From Paracentrotus lividus (lineage: Eukaryota > Echinodermata > Echinoidea > Camarodonta > Echinidae), in NCBI GenBank assembly GCA_940671915.1, contig CALNVZ010003434.1, positions 9,689,188 to 9,753,187 on the forward strand: DNA of 64,000 nt. Reading direction: 5' to 3'. This document shows positions 12,450-24,692 of this stretch, piece by piece. The notes beneath the pieces are model-generated. The model did no database searches and was not told where the DNA came from. It saw nothing but the letters and a program-made list of their open reading frames with translations. The translations under genes were made by a program, and so were the position numbers. Positions within the stretch are counted from its first letter, which is position 1. Each line of letters begins with the position of its first letter.

Positions 12450-15400
12450 TGGTTGATGGTGATGGTGATGGTATGTGTGATGTGAATGGTGATGTGATGA
12501 TGGTGGAATGATGATTGATGAGATGATGAGTGATGATGATGGTGGATGGTGATGGTGAATGGTGATGTGATGGTGATGGTTGATGGTGATGGTGATGGTG
12601 ATGGTGATGTGATGGGTGATGATGATAGATGGATGATGATGATGATGATGATATGATGATATGGATTGATATGGTGATGATGATGATAATAGTAGATGAC
12701 TTAATGAAATATTCTAGTAGTGTTCTCCCAAGCATGGCTAATAGACTTCTTTATAATAAGGCCATTCTTTCAGTCACATTATTTCAAACATACAATGTAC
12801 ATAGGTGCAGATTTGTGTTGAGTAATAGTAGGCCTATAGCAAGGTTTTGTCCCTATGCTCAAGTGAGAAAATGAGAAATAGCAAGGAAAATAGGAGAGAG
12901 AGAGATTCATTGCATTTTTATTGGCAGTATCGATGAATTTGGAAATGTTCAGTTTACTCTTGATTTTTTTTTTTTTTTAAATTTAGAGCTTACTTTCTGT
13001 AAATTTTCCCTTACATAATTTTTTACAAAATAAATATATTCCAGCCACTCGTTCTCACTCTCACTTTCTCCCTCTTTCTCTTGCTAAAGGCCTCTTTCTA
13101 ATACTTGAAAATAGACAAGAGAACTTTAGAAAAGCCCAAAGGCTTTGTAGAAAGAAGGTCCTTCATGATGAAGTATAAGTTTAGAATAATTGCATTTCAG
13201 GTATGGTATAATTGAAGTATAAATAATGTACATAACTCTGAACGCTCTCCAGGTAAAAACAGTTCCCTCGTGTTAAGTATGACCCAGGCTGGGTTGTCAT
13301 GTGAATGTCAGATGGAGAGCAATTTCTGGGAATCGCCGGTAAAGAAGACGCTATGTTATCCTCTATGGGTGTCTGTTTTGCATCTAATGGGGAAACTTAT
13401 ACACCTCGGAAGATAAAGTGGTTTGGGTTTAATTTCATCTTTTAGAAGCGGGATAAGATTTAGTGGGTGGGTGGTGTAAGAATAGAGTTCACTCACTTAC
13501 AGGATATATAGTCTGTGTGCAGCATTTCATTTTGGGTTCACCACTTTCCTCCACCATTTACAGTAGCCTCACGTCAAGGATGTTGAGAGTTTATTCTAAA
13601 GGAATTGGTTTCTGGAGTAAAGGCATTGGCTCTATTCTGAAGAAAAATTTGGCTTAATAATCTGCAGTCTACTGCGATACACATTTAAGTACAGTTTAAA
13701 CTGCCCTTAAAAGAGAGCTTACAGAATTAATTTGCTCTGGTTCAGCACTACTTATTACAATATAAACGTCAGAAAATAATTTTTAAAACACTGGATTAAG
13801 GACAGATTTAGACTGAACTAACATGCATAAGTTAAACTTATTTTAGTGGCCTGTATGGCTTAAAACCATACTTAAATCTTTACCACTTAAATATACATTG
13901 TAGAAGACAAGTAATTACCAGTAATCTACATAATTTAATACACTCAATTCAGGCGAGGTAATTTGGTATCTGGCAAGAATTTATTCCTTAAAATGCTGGA
14001 TCACTGGTACATGCAATCTGGCATTTATGTTGAAGACAGTTACTAATATCTTATCTTCAATATTGATGTGCCTTGACCAAAATCTTTTGAATATGAGCGC
14101 ATTACAAATTCATGTTGTTCTTTCAGTCTTTTTGGAATTGCCGTTTTGCTCCTAAAATTATTTGCAAGCCTGACAAATTATGTGGCCAAAATAGTAATTT
14201 CCTCAAGCATAGTAAGTAGCAGTTCACATAGGTCCGTAGCTAAAGTGAGGATTTAACTTCAGCCAAGGATTTTTTTCGTGGGACCTGTGGTCACGCCTAA
14301 GTACTGAGTAATCCTATGGAATACCCTTATTTTTTGTAATGCGTTAGTTTACCTCTTACCTAACCTAGTTATGTGGTCTGGCACAAGTGAACATTAGTCA
14401 TGAAAAATTAAATTATACGGGTCCCTCTCTTCATCGCTCATGTTTCTCCCTTCCCGAATATTGTTTTTGGCAAGGGTGCAAAAACATGAAGGAAAAAAAA
14501 TGAAAACGTTCACATTAAGGAAATTTACCTGATAACCAGTTGATAACTACATTCTCTCATACCCATATAATTATGTGGGTTTGATACTTGAAGATTTGGT
14601 ACTGTTCGTTAATGTCTTATCCCAGGGACCTAATATTGGGGATCATTAGCGCATCAATTTGGTTGGAACCAGTTACATCTAAAAGACCACTACTCTCAAT
14701 GCTCTTCAAAGTACATGAAGTAATGGTGGGGAGGGGGGGGGGGGTTTGCCAAATCTGGACTCTGATGATTAAATACTGATCATGAAAGTGATTTTCTCCC
14801 CCATCTTTAATCCCCCCCAAAAAAAACAAAAAAAAAAACAATCCCTTTAACCAGTACCCCTGGTGTAATGACACCCTCTCTAGAATTCATTGATTTTGTA
14901 CCTCTTTTCTCCCCTGTGTACCTCTCTATCAGAAGTTCCACCGCCCCAGAGCACCACCGTAGAGACCACCCCCCAGCAGGATGAACACCCTCTCACCCAG
15001 TACCCATGGTTCCATGGCACCCTCTCAAGAATAGACGCCGCCCAGCTGGTTCTGCAAGGAGGCCCTCTAAGGCACGGCGTGTTCCTGGTGCGGCAGAGCG
15101 AGACCAGGAGAGGGGAGTGCGTACTCACGTTCAACTTTCATGGAAGGCCAAAGGTGGGTAGTTTAGGCTACATGTAGGTTGCAGGGGAGGGACACTAACA
15201 CTGAAATACCAGTCATTTAAGTTTAGATCCACTCGGTCTAACAGCTGTTGGTCCATTCTACTCACAATATGGTCAAATGATTAATAGGTATAATTGCCAA
15301 ATGGGCATTAGTCAAATGGGTTTACACCAAGGCACAGGTTTTAATAGTAACAATAAGTTTTAAAAAGCTCTGTAAAGATTGGCCTAACAGTGTGGATACA

Positions 15401-18400
15401 CCACTGTCTTTTAAAGGTTCTTCTAATACCCTGATACTGCAATATTAAACTCTTTTTAAACTTCATGTAACTGTAAGGCTTTATCATGGTGTTTTATGAC
15501 ATCTGCGGAGCGCCAGATTAACTGATGTATGTTTATATTTTATAGTTAATGTCTGCTTGAATCTCAACAGACAAACCTCTTGAAGGTGTATCAAGCTAAA
15601 CATTGAGAGGTTTACCATTGTGAATTGACATGCAGGCAAAGTGTCCCACATGTGCTGATCTAGTTTTCATTACTTTGTAATACCTGGCCATCCTAAACTT
15701 GTAACACTTACATGTATTATGATTATCATTAAACAAAAATACACCAGGATTTCTTGAAGGATTTTTCTCTCGAAATAATAACTCACTGGGAGCACTCAAA
15801 ATTGGCTGTAACGGTGATGTCAGAACCTCGCCCCCTCGCCTGGTGAACTATGAGTCAGGCTGTTACGACCCTCTCCCCTGACTAAGAACAGGGAATTGAA
15901 GTCTAATCGAAGAAGAAGGGCTTGTCTCGTAAGCTGGTTCCAAACCAGGGTCACAGACGGGGCAGGCTAGTGTCTTGCCCTTCTTGGAGTGCTCTTTACA
16001 GATTTCAGCTCAATCCCAAACAAATTTGTAGCCATTCGAAGGTTGAGGTGTTTAGTTCATTTATCGATTACCTCTAAATTCATTCAGAAGTCATCCTTTT
16101 TCCCTTTTCAACATAAAAGTTGTTAGAGCCATGAAAATGTAATTTAAATGCTTTAAATTTACACCAATAATTGTGATACATTGCTCAACAAACAGAAGCC
16201 ATGTTTAGAAAATCACACAATATATGGATGTGCACAATAACCTTCTTGTGCACATATTTAAAGTAAGAAGGACCCTAACAGTATATTATGTACCTGAGTA
16301 AACACCCTTTTAGCACTAAGCAGACAATGTCACAAGTTGCAAGTTACCATGATCTGGCTTGAATATCATTACTGCTTGCCAGATAATACATGCTCCCGTG
16401 TTTCCTGCAATGACAAACTGTTATGATTATAACTTTACTGATTTTTATTATACTGGTTTCCGTGTTGTGCCAACATTTAGCCGGCACCTGATAGAGTTGA
16501 TCAGAAAAATTGGAATTCTAATAGTAGCATCATTATGTTCAAACTTCAAATTACATGTAAAATAATCACTAAACCCTTTAATTTGGCAATGCTAAAAAAG
16601 GGGGAAACGTGTCATGATTGAGGGACCTGGATGGGTTGATCATAAAATTGGAATACAACTAGTAGCATCATTATGTTCAAATTAAAATAATCACTAAACC
16701 CTCTAAATTGGCAATGCTAAAATAATGGAATTAATATTTCCTCACAAAAATTGGCAATTTAATTGGTTCCATGATCTAGTTTTCTTTCATGCAATGTTCA
16801 TGGATTATGAATGTCATGAGAGGCAGAGAGGTCACAATTATAATGACAATATTCATAAAGCACAACATATCCATCTCTGGAGATGTTGAATTCACATGCA
16901 AATTCATACAAAAAAGAGATCTTTAGAATAAACAGAGTTAGTAGACTGCATGTATCATGTTTAGGACTAAATAATTCAGACTCTACTTCATGCAGTGGTG
17001 TAAATATACAGGCCTTTTAATTGTTAATGGGGGGGGGGGGGATCTATTCATCATCTACCCCAATAACGCTCTAGTATGTGCAAACTATATGCAATTGACT
17101 TAATGTTCTATGGGTCGAGCATGGGCATGTGCCTGCAAACTACATGTTGTTAGTGTAGCCCAGTCGCCACCTTGTCATGACTAACGCTTTCCCCCGGTGA
17201 CTATGTTCAGTTGAAGATCCTTTCTAATTGAAGGAGCATGGTGGTTGAGTGAGTGTGCATTATGGGTTCAAGGATAAAGGAAAAGGAATCTTCACATTTT
17301 GGAAACTGTCTTGGATGCTTTCCAGAGAATGTGCCAAGTTAGAGCAAAGAGGGCGCTAAACTCTTGTCAGAGCTAGAGAACCTTTATAGATAGAGTACTT
17401 AGCGAAAACTCGTGATTTAGTTGGGTCCAGTATTCTATTGAGGTTTCATGCGGCACTGCATTTTGTCAATGAGCCACCATTTTTGGGCCAAAAATGGGAC
17501 GTGTCATGTCGCAACTCTCTAGGAACTCTAGTCGGAACTTGAGCACCTTTATAGATAGAGTAGCGATAACTCATGATTCGAATGCCATGTTGTATCCAAT
17601 ATAACACAACTTTCTATTGAGTTTTAATGCGCCACTGCAGAATTCATCACTCCTCTGTCTATATCTAGTCAAAGTGAGTGCCAAATGGAGAGAGAGAGTC
17701 TGGCCAACTCAATAACAGTTGAGCAACTTTGCTCTGTAATGTTAGACAATTTGGTTTTAACATGACACATGTTGCTATGGTAGTATAGGCAATGATATAC
17801 AAAAGAATGTCCCAAAATTCCCCAGTCTGTTAATTACTGCCAAAGGAATAATACACTCTAAACCATAAATTTTTGTACAGATATTTTCACGATTTTGGAC
17901 TAGATTGGGGGAGGGGAGGAATACGTTTTCATTACTATAAATGGCATTATATTGAAGTGAAATTATTGTGAGGATAAAAAATAACCACTTACATACATGT
18001 ACATTGCATTCAGTATCCTTCCCACTGAGTAGGCATTCTAAGTATTTGTTTAAATGTAGTTTATTTCCTGGGGTTCAGGAAGAAACATTGGATACCCAAG
18101 AGTTTATTTCCTTTTTCTATAAATTGCTTTTCACAGAATTTTGAAGTAAAGTGGAAACTGTAATCTTTGCTTACTAGTTATAGTGCCTTGGAACAAGGAA
18201 ACAACAAATCATATTAATGTATAGTTATTACAGTAAATTATTAAACCAAATATAGATACAAATATTTTACCACATTTAATAAAGTAAAGTCACTTCCTTG
18301 TTAAAGATGACATATAACTTTGAGTTCTGGTATCGACCAGAAATTGTGACAGAATAAATAATGCATGTCACCAGGTGTAAATATATGTGTAGGGGAATGA

Positions 18401-19264
18401 TATCTGTCAATCATTCTTACAGAGAATGGGTAATTGCCAAGAAGTAACCAAAATAAAATTGTGTTTCATAGATACTGACTGAAACATGTTTAGTTTTATA
18501 TACCTGTATTCATTGTTTGTTCATTATTTTATATAAAACGTTTGACTGGCCCCAAACTGTACATTTCATTTTTTTTTTTCATATTAGTGACATAACTGCA
18601 AGTCAGTGTAATTAAACAAACCCTTTCCCTTAATCTGATGTTTCACTTCCGTCACTCAAAGCTGAAATTTTTCATTAATTTGTCCTCTTTCATAGAAATG
18701 ATTTTGATGGAAATATTGAAAATAATGTTTAGAACTAATTTGTATCTAAAACAATTGTTGCTTCTATCTATTCTTCAATATAGAGTTTCAAATGATGCAA
18801 TTTTCTTGTATGTCTTAGCTAATTGATCAAAGCTTATAATCATCCTTCTCTTTGAATGTGTGTCTTTGCAGCATCTCCGTTTGACCCTTGATCCTGACAA
18901 CCGTTGCAAGGTCACCCACATGTGGTTTGAGTCCATCTTTGAGATGTTGGATCATTTCCGAACGCACCCCATTCCACTGGACAGCCGCGACGGTACCTCC
19001 CAACCGGACGTCACCCTCACCGAGTTTGTACCAAACTCTCAGTCCATCAGCACTCCCAGTACACCCCTGACCCCTGACCTCCCGATTGACCTTGAGTCAG
19101 GGATGCCACACTCGGAATTCATGGACATACCAAACCACTTTGAGATGTCCGTGTCGGACCCGTCATTGTCGGGCGGACGCCTCAGCTCGCATTCCTCGCT
19201 AGAGCGGCAGAATGGCCAACACGCGGCGCATAAAGCCGTGCGGAACCAGTATTCATTTGTATAG
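9068..19264 (+). CDS. SH2B-family adaptor protein, C-terminal 309 residues (5' part outside window)
   Basis: This adaptor links activated receptor tyrosine kinases and JAKs to downstream signalling at the membrane. Four exons join in phase: 9068-9198, 12213-12398, 14933-15153 and 18872-19264, each with AG/GT borders. The first two exons encode a Pro/Ser-rich linker containing RSRSLS, which fits the basophilic RxRxxS kinase consensus. Exons three and four encode one SH2 domain: WFHGTLSR, the phosphotyrosine-binding [22 protein letters not shown], then [13 protein letters not shown] and [12 protein letters not shown]. These follow vertebrate SH2B1/SH2B2 almost word for word. The protein ends [10 protein letters not shown], matching the RA(V/I)xNQYS-type Cbl-binding tail of APS. 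The dimerisation and PH domains lie left of the window. Which vertebrate paralogue it matches cannot be decided; invertebrates usually have one SH2B/Lnk gene. Confidence 0.95.
9209..10319. mobile_element. 1.1 kb inverted-repeat element next to an SH2B splice donor
   Basis: Perfect 23 bp terminal inverted repeats (9209-9231 and 10297-10319) begin TGAGTGATTTCACGTTCGG. The word CACGTTCGGTGTTAGTGTT and its relatives recur inside, near 9273-9289, 9409 and 9468-9501, and the right end has a run of AACACC units. No transposase frame is visible. The left end is only about 10 bp from the exon end at 9198, so the donor motif was preserved at insertion. Confidence 0.8.
11252..11550. repeat. Diverged direct duplication followed by CT tracts
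   Basis: Two copies start at about 11252 and 11419. Both read GGAATTCC, then GGAAATTTGGTCATC-like text, then GGGTGTCATTT and GATGAGTGC, then GGTCTATGTTTTG. Each is followed by a CT-rich run; the second is the (CT)n tract at 11573-11637. Confidence 0.6.
11573..11637. repeat. (CT)n microsatellite
   Basis: Nearly pure CTCTCT run with a few substitutions, in an SH2B intron. Confidence 0.9.
12213..12398 (+). CDS. SH2B exon: Ser/Pro-rich linker with RSRSLS site
   Basis: The acceptor is TTTCTTTGCAG and the donor is ATAG/GTGAGG. The exon of 62 codons keeps the phase. It encodes [11 protein letters not shown], then [19 protein letters not shown] and [15 protein letters not shown]. The basic RSRSLS motif fits an Akt/AGC-type site or a 14-3-3 site; that function is inferred only from the motif. 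Confidence 0.85.
12411..12690. repeat. GAT/GGT trinucleotide microsatellite
   Basis: About 280 bp of GATGAT, GGTGAT and related triplets start about 12 bp after the SH2B donor at 12399. The long His-rich frame seen on the minus strand here is produced by the repeat and is not a gene. Confidence 0.95.
14933..15153 (+). CDS. SH2B exon: first half of the SH2 domain
   Basis: The acceptor is CTCTATCAG and the donor is CCAAAG/GTGGGT, leaving phase 0. After a short linker ([16 protein letters not shown]) it encodes [34 protein letters not shown] and [11 protein letters not shown]. The FLVR arginine that binds phosphotyrosine is present. The exon boundary falls just before the HLRL strand, as in vertebrate SH2B genes. 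Confidence 0.95.
16484..16733. repeat. Tandem duplication, about 120 bp units
   Basis: Both copies contain TTGATCA..AAATTGGAAT, then AGTAGCATCATTATGTTCAA, then AAAATAATCACTAAACCCT and TTGGCAATGCTAAAA. The first lies at about 16484-16602 and the second at 16621-16733. Confidence 0.75.
17380..17640. repeat. Tandem duplication, about 150 bp units
   Basis: Two diverged copies share ACCTTTATAGATAGAGTA, then GCGA.AACTC.TGATT, then TTCTATTGAG.TTTCATGCG-like text and CACTGCA, at about 17388-17460 and 17548-17640. Confidence 0.6.
17865..17992. mobile_element. Decayed MITE, family 2 (CGCGAAAATAACCAC type)
   Basis: It shares ATATTTTC.CGATTTTGGACTAG, then CATTACTATAAATGGC and a terminal AAAATAACCACTTA with the intact copy at 25311-25512, but most CG dinucleotides have decayed to CA or TG. 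Confidence 0.6.
18872..19264 (+). CDS. SH2B last exon: second half of SH2 and C-terminal Cbl-binding motif
   Basis: The acceptor is TGTCTTTGCAG. The exon encodes [36 protein letters not shown] and [13 protein letters not shown], completing the SH2 fold. A Ser/Thr/Pro-rich tail follows, ending [10 protein letters not shown] and a TAG stop. The terminal tyrosine sits in the context used by APS to recruit the TKB domain of Cbl. GC content is visibly higher than in the flanking introns. Confidence 0.95.
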   Translation, partial: HLRLTLDPDNRCKVTHMWFESIFEMLDHFRTHPIPLDSRDGTSQPDVTLTEFVPNSQSISTPSTPLTPDLPIDLESGMPHSEFMDIPNHFEMSVSDPSLSGGRLSSHSSLERQNGQHAAHKAVRNQYSFV

Positions 19265-19298
19265 GAAGATAAAGAGAGAGAGATGGAGAGATTGAGGG

Positions 19299-19335
<37 letters not shown>
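19299..19335. repeat. (GA)n microsatellite in the presumed SH2B 3' UTR
   Basis: GAGAGA run about 35 bp after the SH2B stop codon. Confidence 0.9.
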
Positions 19336-19337
<2 letters not shown>

Positions 19338-19822
19338 TTTTAGAAGAGTGAAAGACTAATTCACTCCCTTGAGAGATATTTTATACTAACATGGTGTGTA
19401 ATTTGTTTCGCTGTTGAAGAGTATATTACTTACTATTTGTATCATGCACTCACAATGCAGAGAACTTGTATTGTAAGCAATTATATATTTGTTTATGGAA
19501 GAGATATTTGTATAATAGAAAATATATATAAATATTATATATTCACAAACATGATCTAGGCCTTGGAATTATAGTTGTTGATGATGATGTGAATGTTGGA
19601 ATTTGCACCGATAGCTTTATTTAAAGTTGGGGTTATGGTCTAAGGGACCTAGCAGAGAAATTTATCATGCATTCTTTTGAAAACTACATGTATACCAGTT
19701 GTGATGTTTTAATTCGCTACATGTATTTAGCACATATACATGTACAAAATCATGAATTGCATTTAAAATACAATAATCGAAACTATGCATGTGTGTTTTA
19801 TGACGGTTTTTTCCAAATCATA

Positions 19823-19828
19823 AATAAA
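19823..19828 (+). terminator. Candidate SH2B polyadenylation signal AATAAA
   Basis: Canonical hexamer 559 bp after the stop codon, in AT-rich DNA with later TTTTTT runs. Other AATAAA words occur nearby (for example near 19936 and 20578), so the choice is uncertain. Confidence 0.25.
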
Positions 19829-19899
19829 TCAACCAGATTCATTCCATCCTAAACTAGTAGTTACTTTTTCTATTTGTTTATTAAATAGTTGTCTGCTAT

Positions 19900-21240
19900 A
19901 TCCTCAGAATTCCTCACATCAAATTCTTTTTTTTAAATAAATTTAAACGTTGTTGTTCTTGCCCTTTACACCCTTTCAGACAATCTTTCCTGGTAAATTA
20001 TGTACCTTTTCATTTTAAAATATAGCCAGCTTAATTTTGCTCACATTTTTAAATTCCTTTTCATAAGGGATCAGAAGTGTGTGATGTTTATGTTCATTTT
20101 AACATAGTATGATTTGTAGTTTTCTTGAATTTGTTTGCATGGTATTGGTCGAAAATGGTGTATTTACTTCGGAAACCAAGAAGAACAAAGTAGTTTAATC
20201 GGTATGTTGTTAATTTATATTTAGAAACCAGCAGCCTTATATAGCACCTCCTCAAGTCCTCAACTATTTGAATGTGTCCTACATGTAGTTCCTAACCCAT
20301 AATGCAACATTCTGAGCAGTGTGGTCTTATATATACATGTACAAGTAGACCCACTTGAATGATAACACACTAATTCACTACTCAATACATTCACAACGCA
20401 ATAATTCTGTTACCAAGTGGCAAAACAGTTAGTTTTCCCCTCCAAACATTTTAGTTCCCCTATACTAGTACTACAAATGAAATTATAGGCTAATTTATTC
20501 ACTGTATTATTGATATATCAAACGGTATATTTTAAGAATACCAGCTAGCTATTTATAACATAGTGTCAATAAGAGACAATAAACAGTGTTGTTCACTTTA
20601 AATCGCTAAATATTGCTTAGCTTTTAGAAACAACAATTAGGCTGCTGGTTATGTAAAGGATAAAGTCAAGCCTGTTGCTAATGGTCAGTTATTGATATAT
20701 AGATGATTTGATTCTACCATTCCCATCAGTTTCCAAGAATATCCCAGTTATAGACATTAATGGGTTAAAAGGAGAGATAATGGTTAAGTATGCAGGTGTC
20801 CTTTTAACACTCACTCTACGAGGGAAATACATGTAGTATTAGTGACTGCAATAGGCAGGTGTTCTTTATACAGAGATGGCTATCAAATTGACATGAGTCT
20901 TGTTTTTCATCAGCTAAAATAAATAATGTTTGTTTAAGCTTGATCAAGCTGCTTGAATGTTCACACTATCAAAACGATTTCACCTGTATACGTACATTCC
21001 TTTATGAATATCTTTCATTATGTATTCTATTTTGGTGTTATATATTCTTCTATCGGTGTTGCGTAACGGGGAAGATTTCATCCTATCATTGTTAAAATGA
21101 TTCATTTCGTATTTACATGTTATGGTCTATTCACAACTCTCAAAGTTTACATTGACATGTTTTTCTTGTAGCATTTTAGATTGACAAGCACTTAAAATTA
21201 GCAACATTTTTGCTACTGGTATTTCTGTGATCCAATACTA
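19900..21240. other. Intergenic DNA, no gene seen
   Basis: AT-rich sequence between SH2B and the downstream repeats. It contains several TACATGTA words (20280, 20334, 20829) and nothing else recognisable. Confidence 0.6.
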
Positions 21241-21615
21241 GTGGTGAATTCCCTCTTGGTCTACAAACAATTTGTCTAATACCTGTCTGGTCTCATCCAA
21301 TATGGTCAAGTCCTTTTCTTCTACAACTAGTTTGTCTACTAACAATTTGTTCTAATTACCACTTAGCCCATTTACCATTTTGTGTAATTCCCAGTTAATT
21401 TATGCCCATTTTGTCGGTTATCCACTTTATCTTGTCTATATGTTTTGATGAATTGGTATTAACTCAAATTTCCAATTCACAAAATGGGGAAAGTGAAAGT
21501 AGACAAAGGAGCAATTAAACCATCTGGATGTTGGAGTTAATTACAATTATCACTAATGAGTATTAGGCCAAGTGATAAATGGACCAAACAGCAATTAAAT
21601 CAAATTGATAGTAGA
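21240..21615. repeat. Interspersed repeat built from TTTGTCTAAT-like words (copy 1)
   Basis: The segment is made of roughly 20 bp phrases such as CAATTTGTCTAATACC, TTTGTCTACTAACAA, CCCATTTTGTCGGTTA, GGAGCAATTAAACC and GAGTATTAGGCCAAGTGATAA. The last part matches the reverse complement of about 27050-27130, showing a dispersed family. Confidence 0.55.
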
Positions 21616-21620
21616 CCAAT

Positions 21621-21848
21621 TCAGACACAAGTCGCAAAGCGAGTTCAGTACAGTGTCAAGGAAATCGGCAAAATAATAAAAATTGTCTTATTTTGATTTT
21701 CTGAATTTTCAATGTTTCTTGTATGCTCTGTAAAAAAAAAAAAATGAGTAGAAATGATTAGGGGAAGCCTTTAAAAATGGATTGTTTTGTTGCAATCTTT
21801 GACTCTTTTCTGGCGACTTGTGTCTGATTTTGATGTGATGAGTCACAT
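21621..21848. mobile_element. MITE family 1, copy 2
   Basis: The arm TCAGACACAAGTCGC (21621-21635) is perfectly complementary to GCGACTTGTGTCTGA at 21813. The interior keeps GTCAAGGAAATCGGCAAAAT, as in the copy at 941-1202. The left outer arm is missing and abuts the repeat at 21240-21615. Confidence 0.65.
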
Positions 21849-24374
21849 ATGCTAGTAGACCAAGAGGATATAAACCAAAAGAAATATTGGTTTGTTGACC
21901 TGTTATTTTTTTCTTTCTTGCCATCTTATGAGCTGCATTACTTTCATTTTCTCTGCATACAAATCTTTCTGCTGCATATTTGTTTCTTGCTTTGTATTTT
22001 TTCCAGAAATTACAATTTTACTGTTTTCTTTAAAGCTTTCAAGGAAATGGAAAGAAAATGAATTGTATAACTTTCCTGTTTTGAATGTAAGTCACAACAA
22101 TAATTCTACTATTTTAATATGTTGGAGAAAAGCTCATTTTGCTACATGTATAACGCACATTTCCCGTAGACCCCAGTCCGAGTATACCCAGGACTGATAT
22201 TCCACAGGTGAAAAGGTGGACTGGTGTAGTGCCTGGTTACAATGAACATTTATTATGAGGTTCTTCAGACCAGAATAATTACCATGTTATATCAGGAATC
22301 TTGCTATGTCAGACCTCTTTATAATAAGTGTTCACTGTATTTGCTTTTATTTGAGGGTTCACTAGGTAGTGGGTGTTTGACAGTTTCTGAAATATTATTC
22401 ATTTTCTTGTTTACTGTTTTTTAATCCAAAAGATAATGACCTTTGAGAGCTTTGTTTCACAGTTAATTTTAGTAATCGTCTGCATTTTTTTTCCTTCTTA
22501 TCAACACCATTGCCCATATATGCATATCCATGTTGGTTGGTGCTTACAGTGCATGTGTTAAATATTATGTCTGTTAAAATTATGTTATCTACCACTTATA
22601 ACAATTATACAATTGCAAAACCGAAATATGCCACCATAATTTTGTGTCAAATCCCCATGATCATCATCATTGTATTTTGCTTTAGGTTGTAAAAATAAGC
22701 AACAGTGCCTAACTCTATAATAATTATTTTATTTTCCTTCATGTTCATGTATTTGAAATTGAATACCCAAGTACAGAGTGACCAAATCTGCACATAAATG
22801 TATGACCAAATACTTTTCATAGCACTCAATGAAAGAAACGCATTTTTTGTGAAAATGTTTGACCAAATCATGGGTGTCTCGAAGCCTTTTTGGTTTTCTT
22901 GTTGTATGGTGTCTTGGAAACATTCTGTCTCCACCAATAAAGTATAAATGTAATTTTATCAATCGGGGAAGACACTTATAAATATTGAATGGTGCTTTGT
23001 GCAACAGCCAATTCTGTTATCCATTGCCATAATAGAATTTGATATAACAGTCGTAGAATATAGGCGTGCTGCAGTTTTTAAAAATACTTTTAAAGCATTG
23101 AAATAACAAAAGAAAATGGAATATTGAAAAGTCAATTTATGTTCCTCCAGATAAAGCTTTATGCAAAGTTCATCCCGTTTTTTTTAATTCTCTCCCAACT
23201 CTTTCTTTACATATTGTGATGTTTGGGTTAATTTCTCTTGGAATTGGATCAGTGGTTATGTAGGTTACGGTAAACTTACAATGACCTTAGTGAATTTGGT
23301 GCTTTCTTTAGCAATTTTTTCCTTTCTTTTGGGATTTTTATTTACTGCAACAGTTTTACAAGAAACAAATGTTATATATGGTTATATAATTCACTTTGTT
23401 GAAATGATCTTTGTATTGGGAAAATGTGTTATGCCACAGTCACGAATGTTCCTATGAAAGAAGCGTTGACAGTTGTCAGAAAATCATTTATACGGTGTCT
23501 GTAACCGTTTGTATTGGCATTTTTGACCGAGGCTTTACGAATGTGACTGCAATTACCATAGCTCTAGCTACAAATGAAAGATTTTTAATTAGTTTTGAAA
23601 TCTGGTATCAAAGGGAATCATATCAAAGAGAATCACACAAAACTTCCATTGACGGAATCAAAATCACATCGCTAGAAGGTGTATAAAAGTATTTAACAAG
23701 GAACAAATAGAAATTGAACTGGTAGTCCCAGACATGCATTCAAATGTTATGTCGTTTTAGAGAAGTTGTGTGTGTGATCTTCAGTGGTTTTCATAAGTTT
23801 GCTGGTTCAAACAAGCTATACTGCATGACAAATTTCTGTCATGATTCACTTAAATTACCAACATTCAAGATTTTCTGAAGAAAATAAAAATTATCATGAA
23901 ATGTTTGAAAGAGAAAGGCAATTGATCATTTGTTTTAATTTTTGTATACATTCAAGTTGGCAGAGATATCTTTCGTGAAATATGTCATATAATTGTAAAC
24001 AATATTCAATTTAAGATAAAGACCATGTTGTATCATATTTCATTTACCTGTGTTGAAATGGGTTGATCTACTATTTTATTTAATATGGCTGAATACATGT
24101 ACTTAATTGATATAGGGAATTGTTTATCACATTCAACTGTTTGTTTAATGATACCTGTATATGTATTACCATTTATTATTTTGTACTAAAAAAAAAAAAT
24201 AGCACACATAAATCTATAATAACAAAGTCATTTGTTTTTGATGTTCAACCAGCCTATTAACAGGGAAGAAGAAGGTGAAATCATCATGGAAAAAGAAATG
24301 ATTGCTATTTCAATAAAAAAAAATAAACAAATCTAAAACAAGAATTTTTCCTTGTGTTTTGATGGTGGGAGACG

Positions 24375-24545
24375 GGTGAAGAGAGAGAGAGAGTGAGATG
24401 GAGATAGAGAGAGGTGGATAGGGGAGGGAGAGCATGATGAGAGAAACACGAGAGATAGAGATAGGCACACATATATAGAGAGAAAAACAGAAATAAAAAA
24501 ATGGGGAAGAGGGAGAGAAACAAGGAGAGAAAACGGATACTTTAC
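24375..24545. repeat. Purine-rich GA low-complexity tract
   Basis: GAGA-rich sequence with interruptions. The Ser/Leu-rich minus-strand frames across it are compositional and were not called. Confidence 0.8.
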
Positions 24546-24692
24546 AAAGAGATAGACAGAAATGAAAAAAAATCCAAGGGAAAGATGAAAGAAATAGCTG
24601 GACAAAGAGCTGGAAAGTTTTTAAAAGAAAAGAAAGAATAAATTTGTGAAGATAGATAACTCACGTACCCAATGATACCACATTTAAACCTG

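Larger units (their letters stand above)
15154..18871. other. SH2B intron inside the SH2 domain
   Basis: This 3.7 kb intron holds only repeats: a diverged duplication at 16484-16733, another at 17380-17640, a G run near 17030 and a decayed MITE at 17865-17992. No coding signal was recognised. Confidence 0.7.

Noticed and set aside
12388..12735. 115-codon histidine/serine/isoleucine-rich frame on the minus strand
   Set aside because: It is the reverse strand of the GAT/GGT microsatellite next to an SH2B exon; the His runs are purely repeat-encoded.
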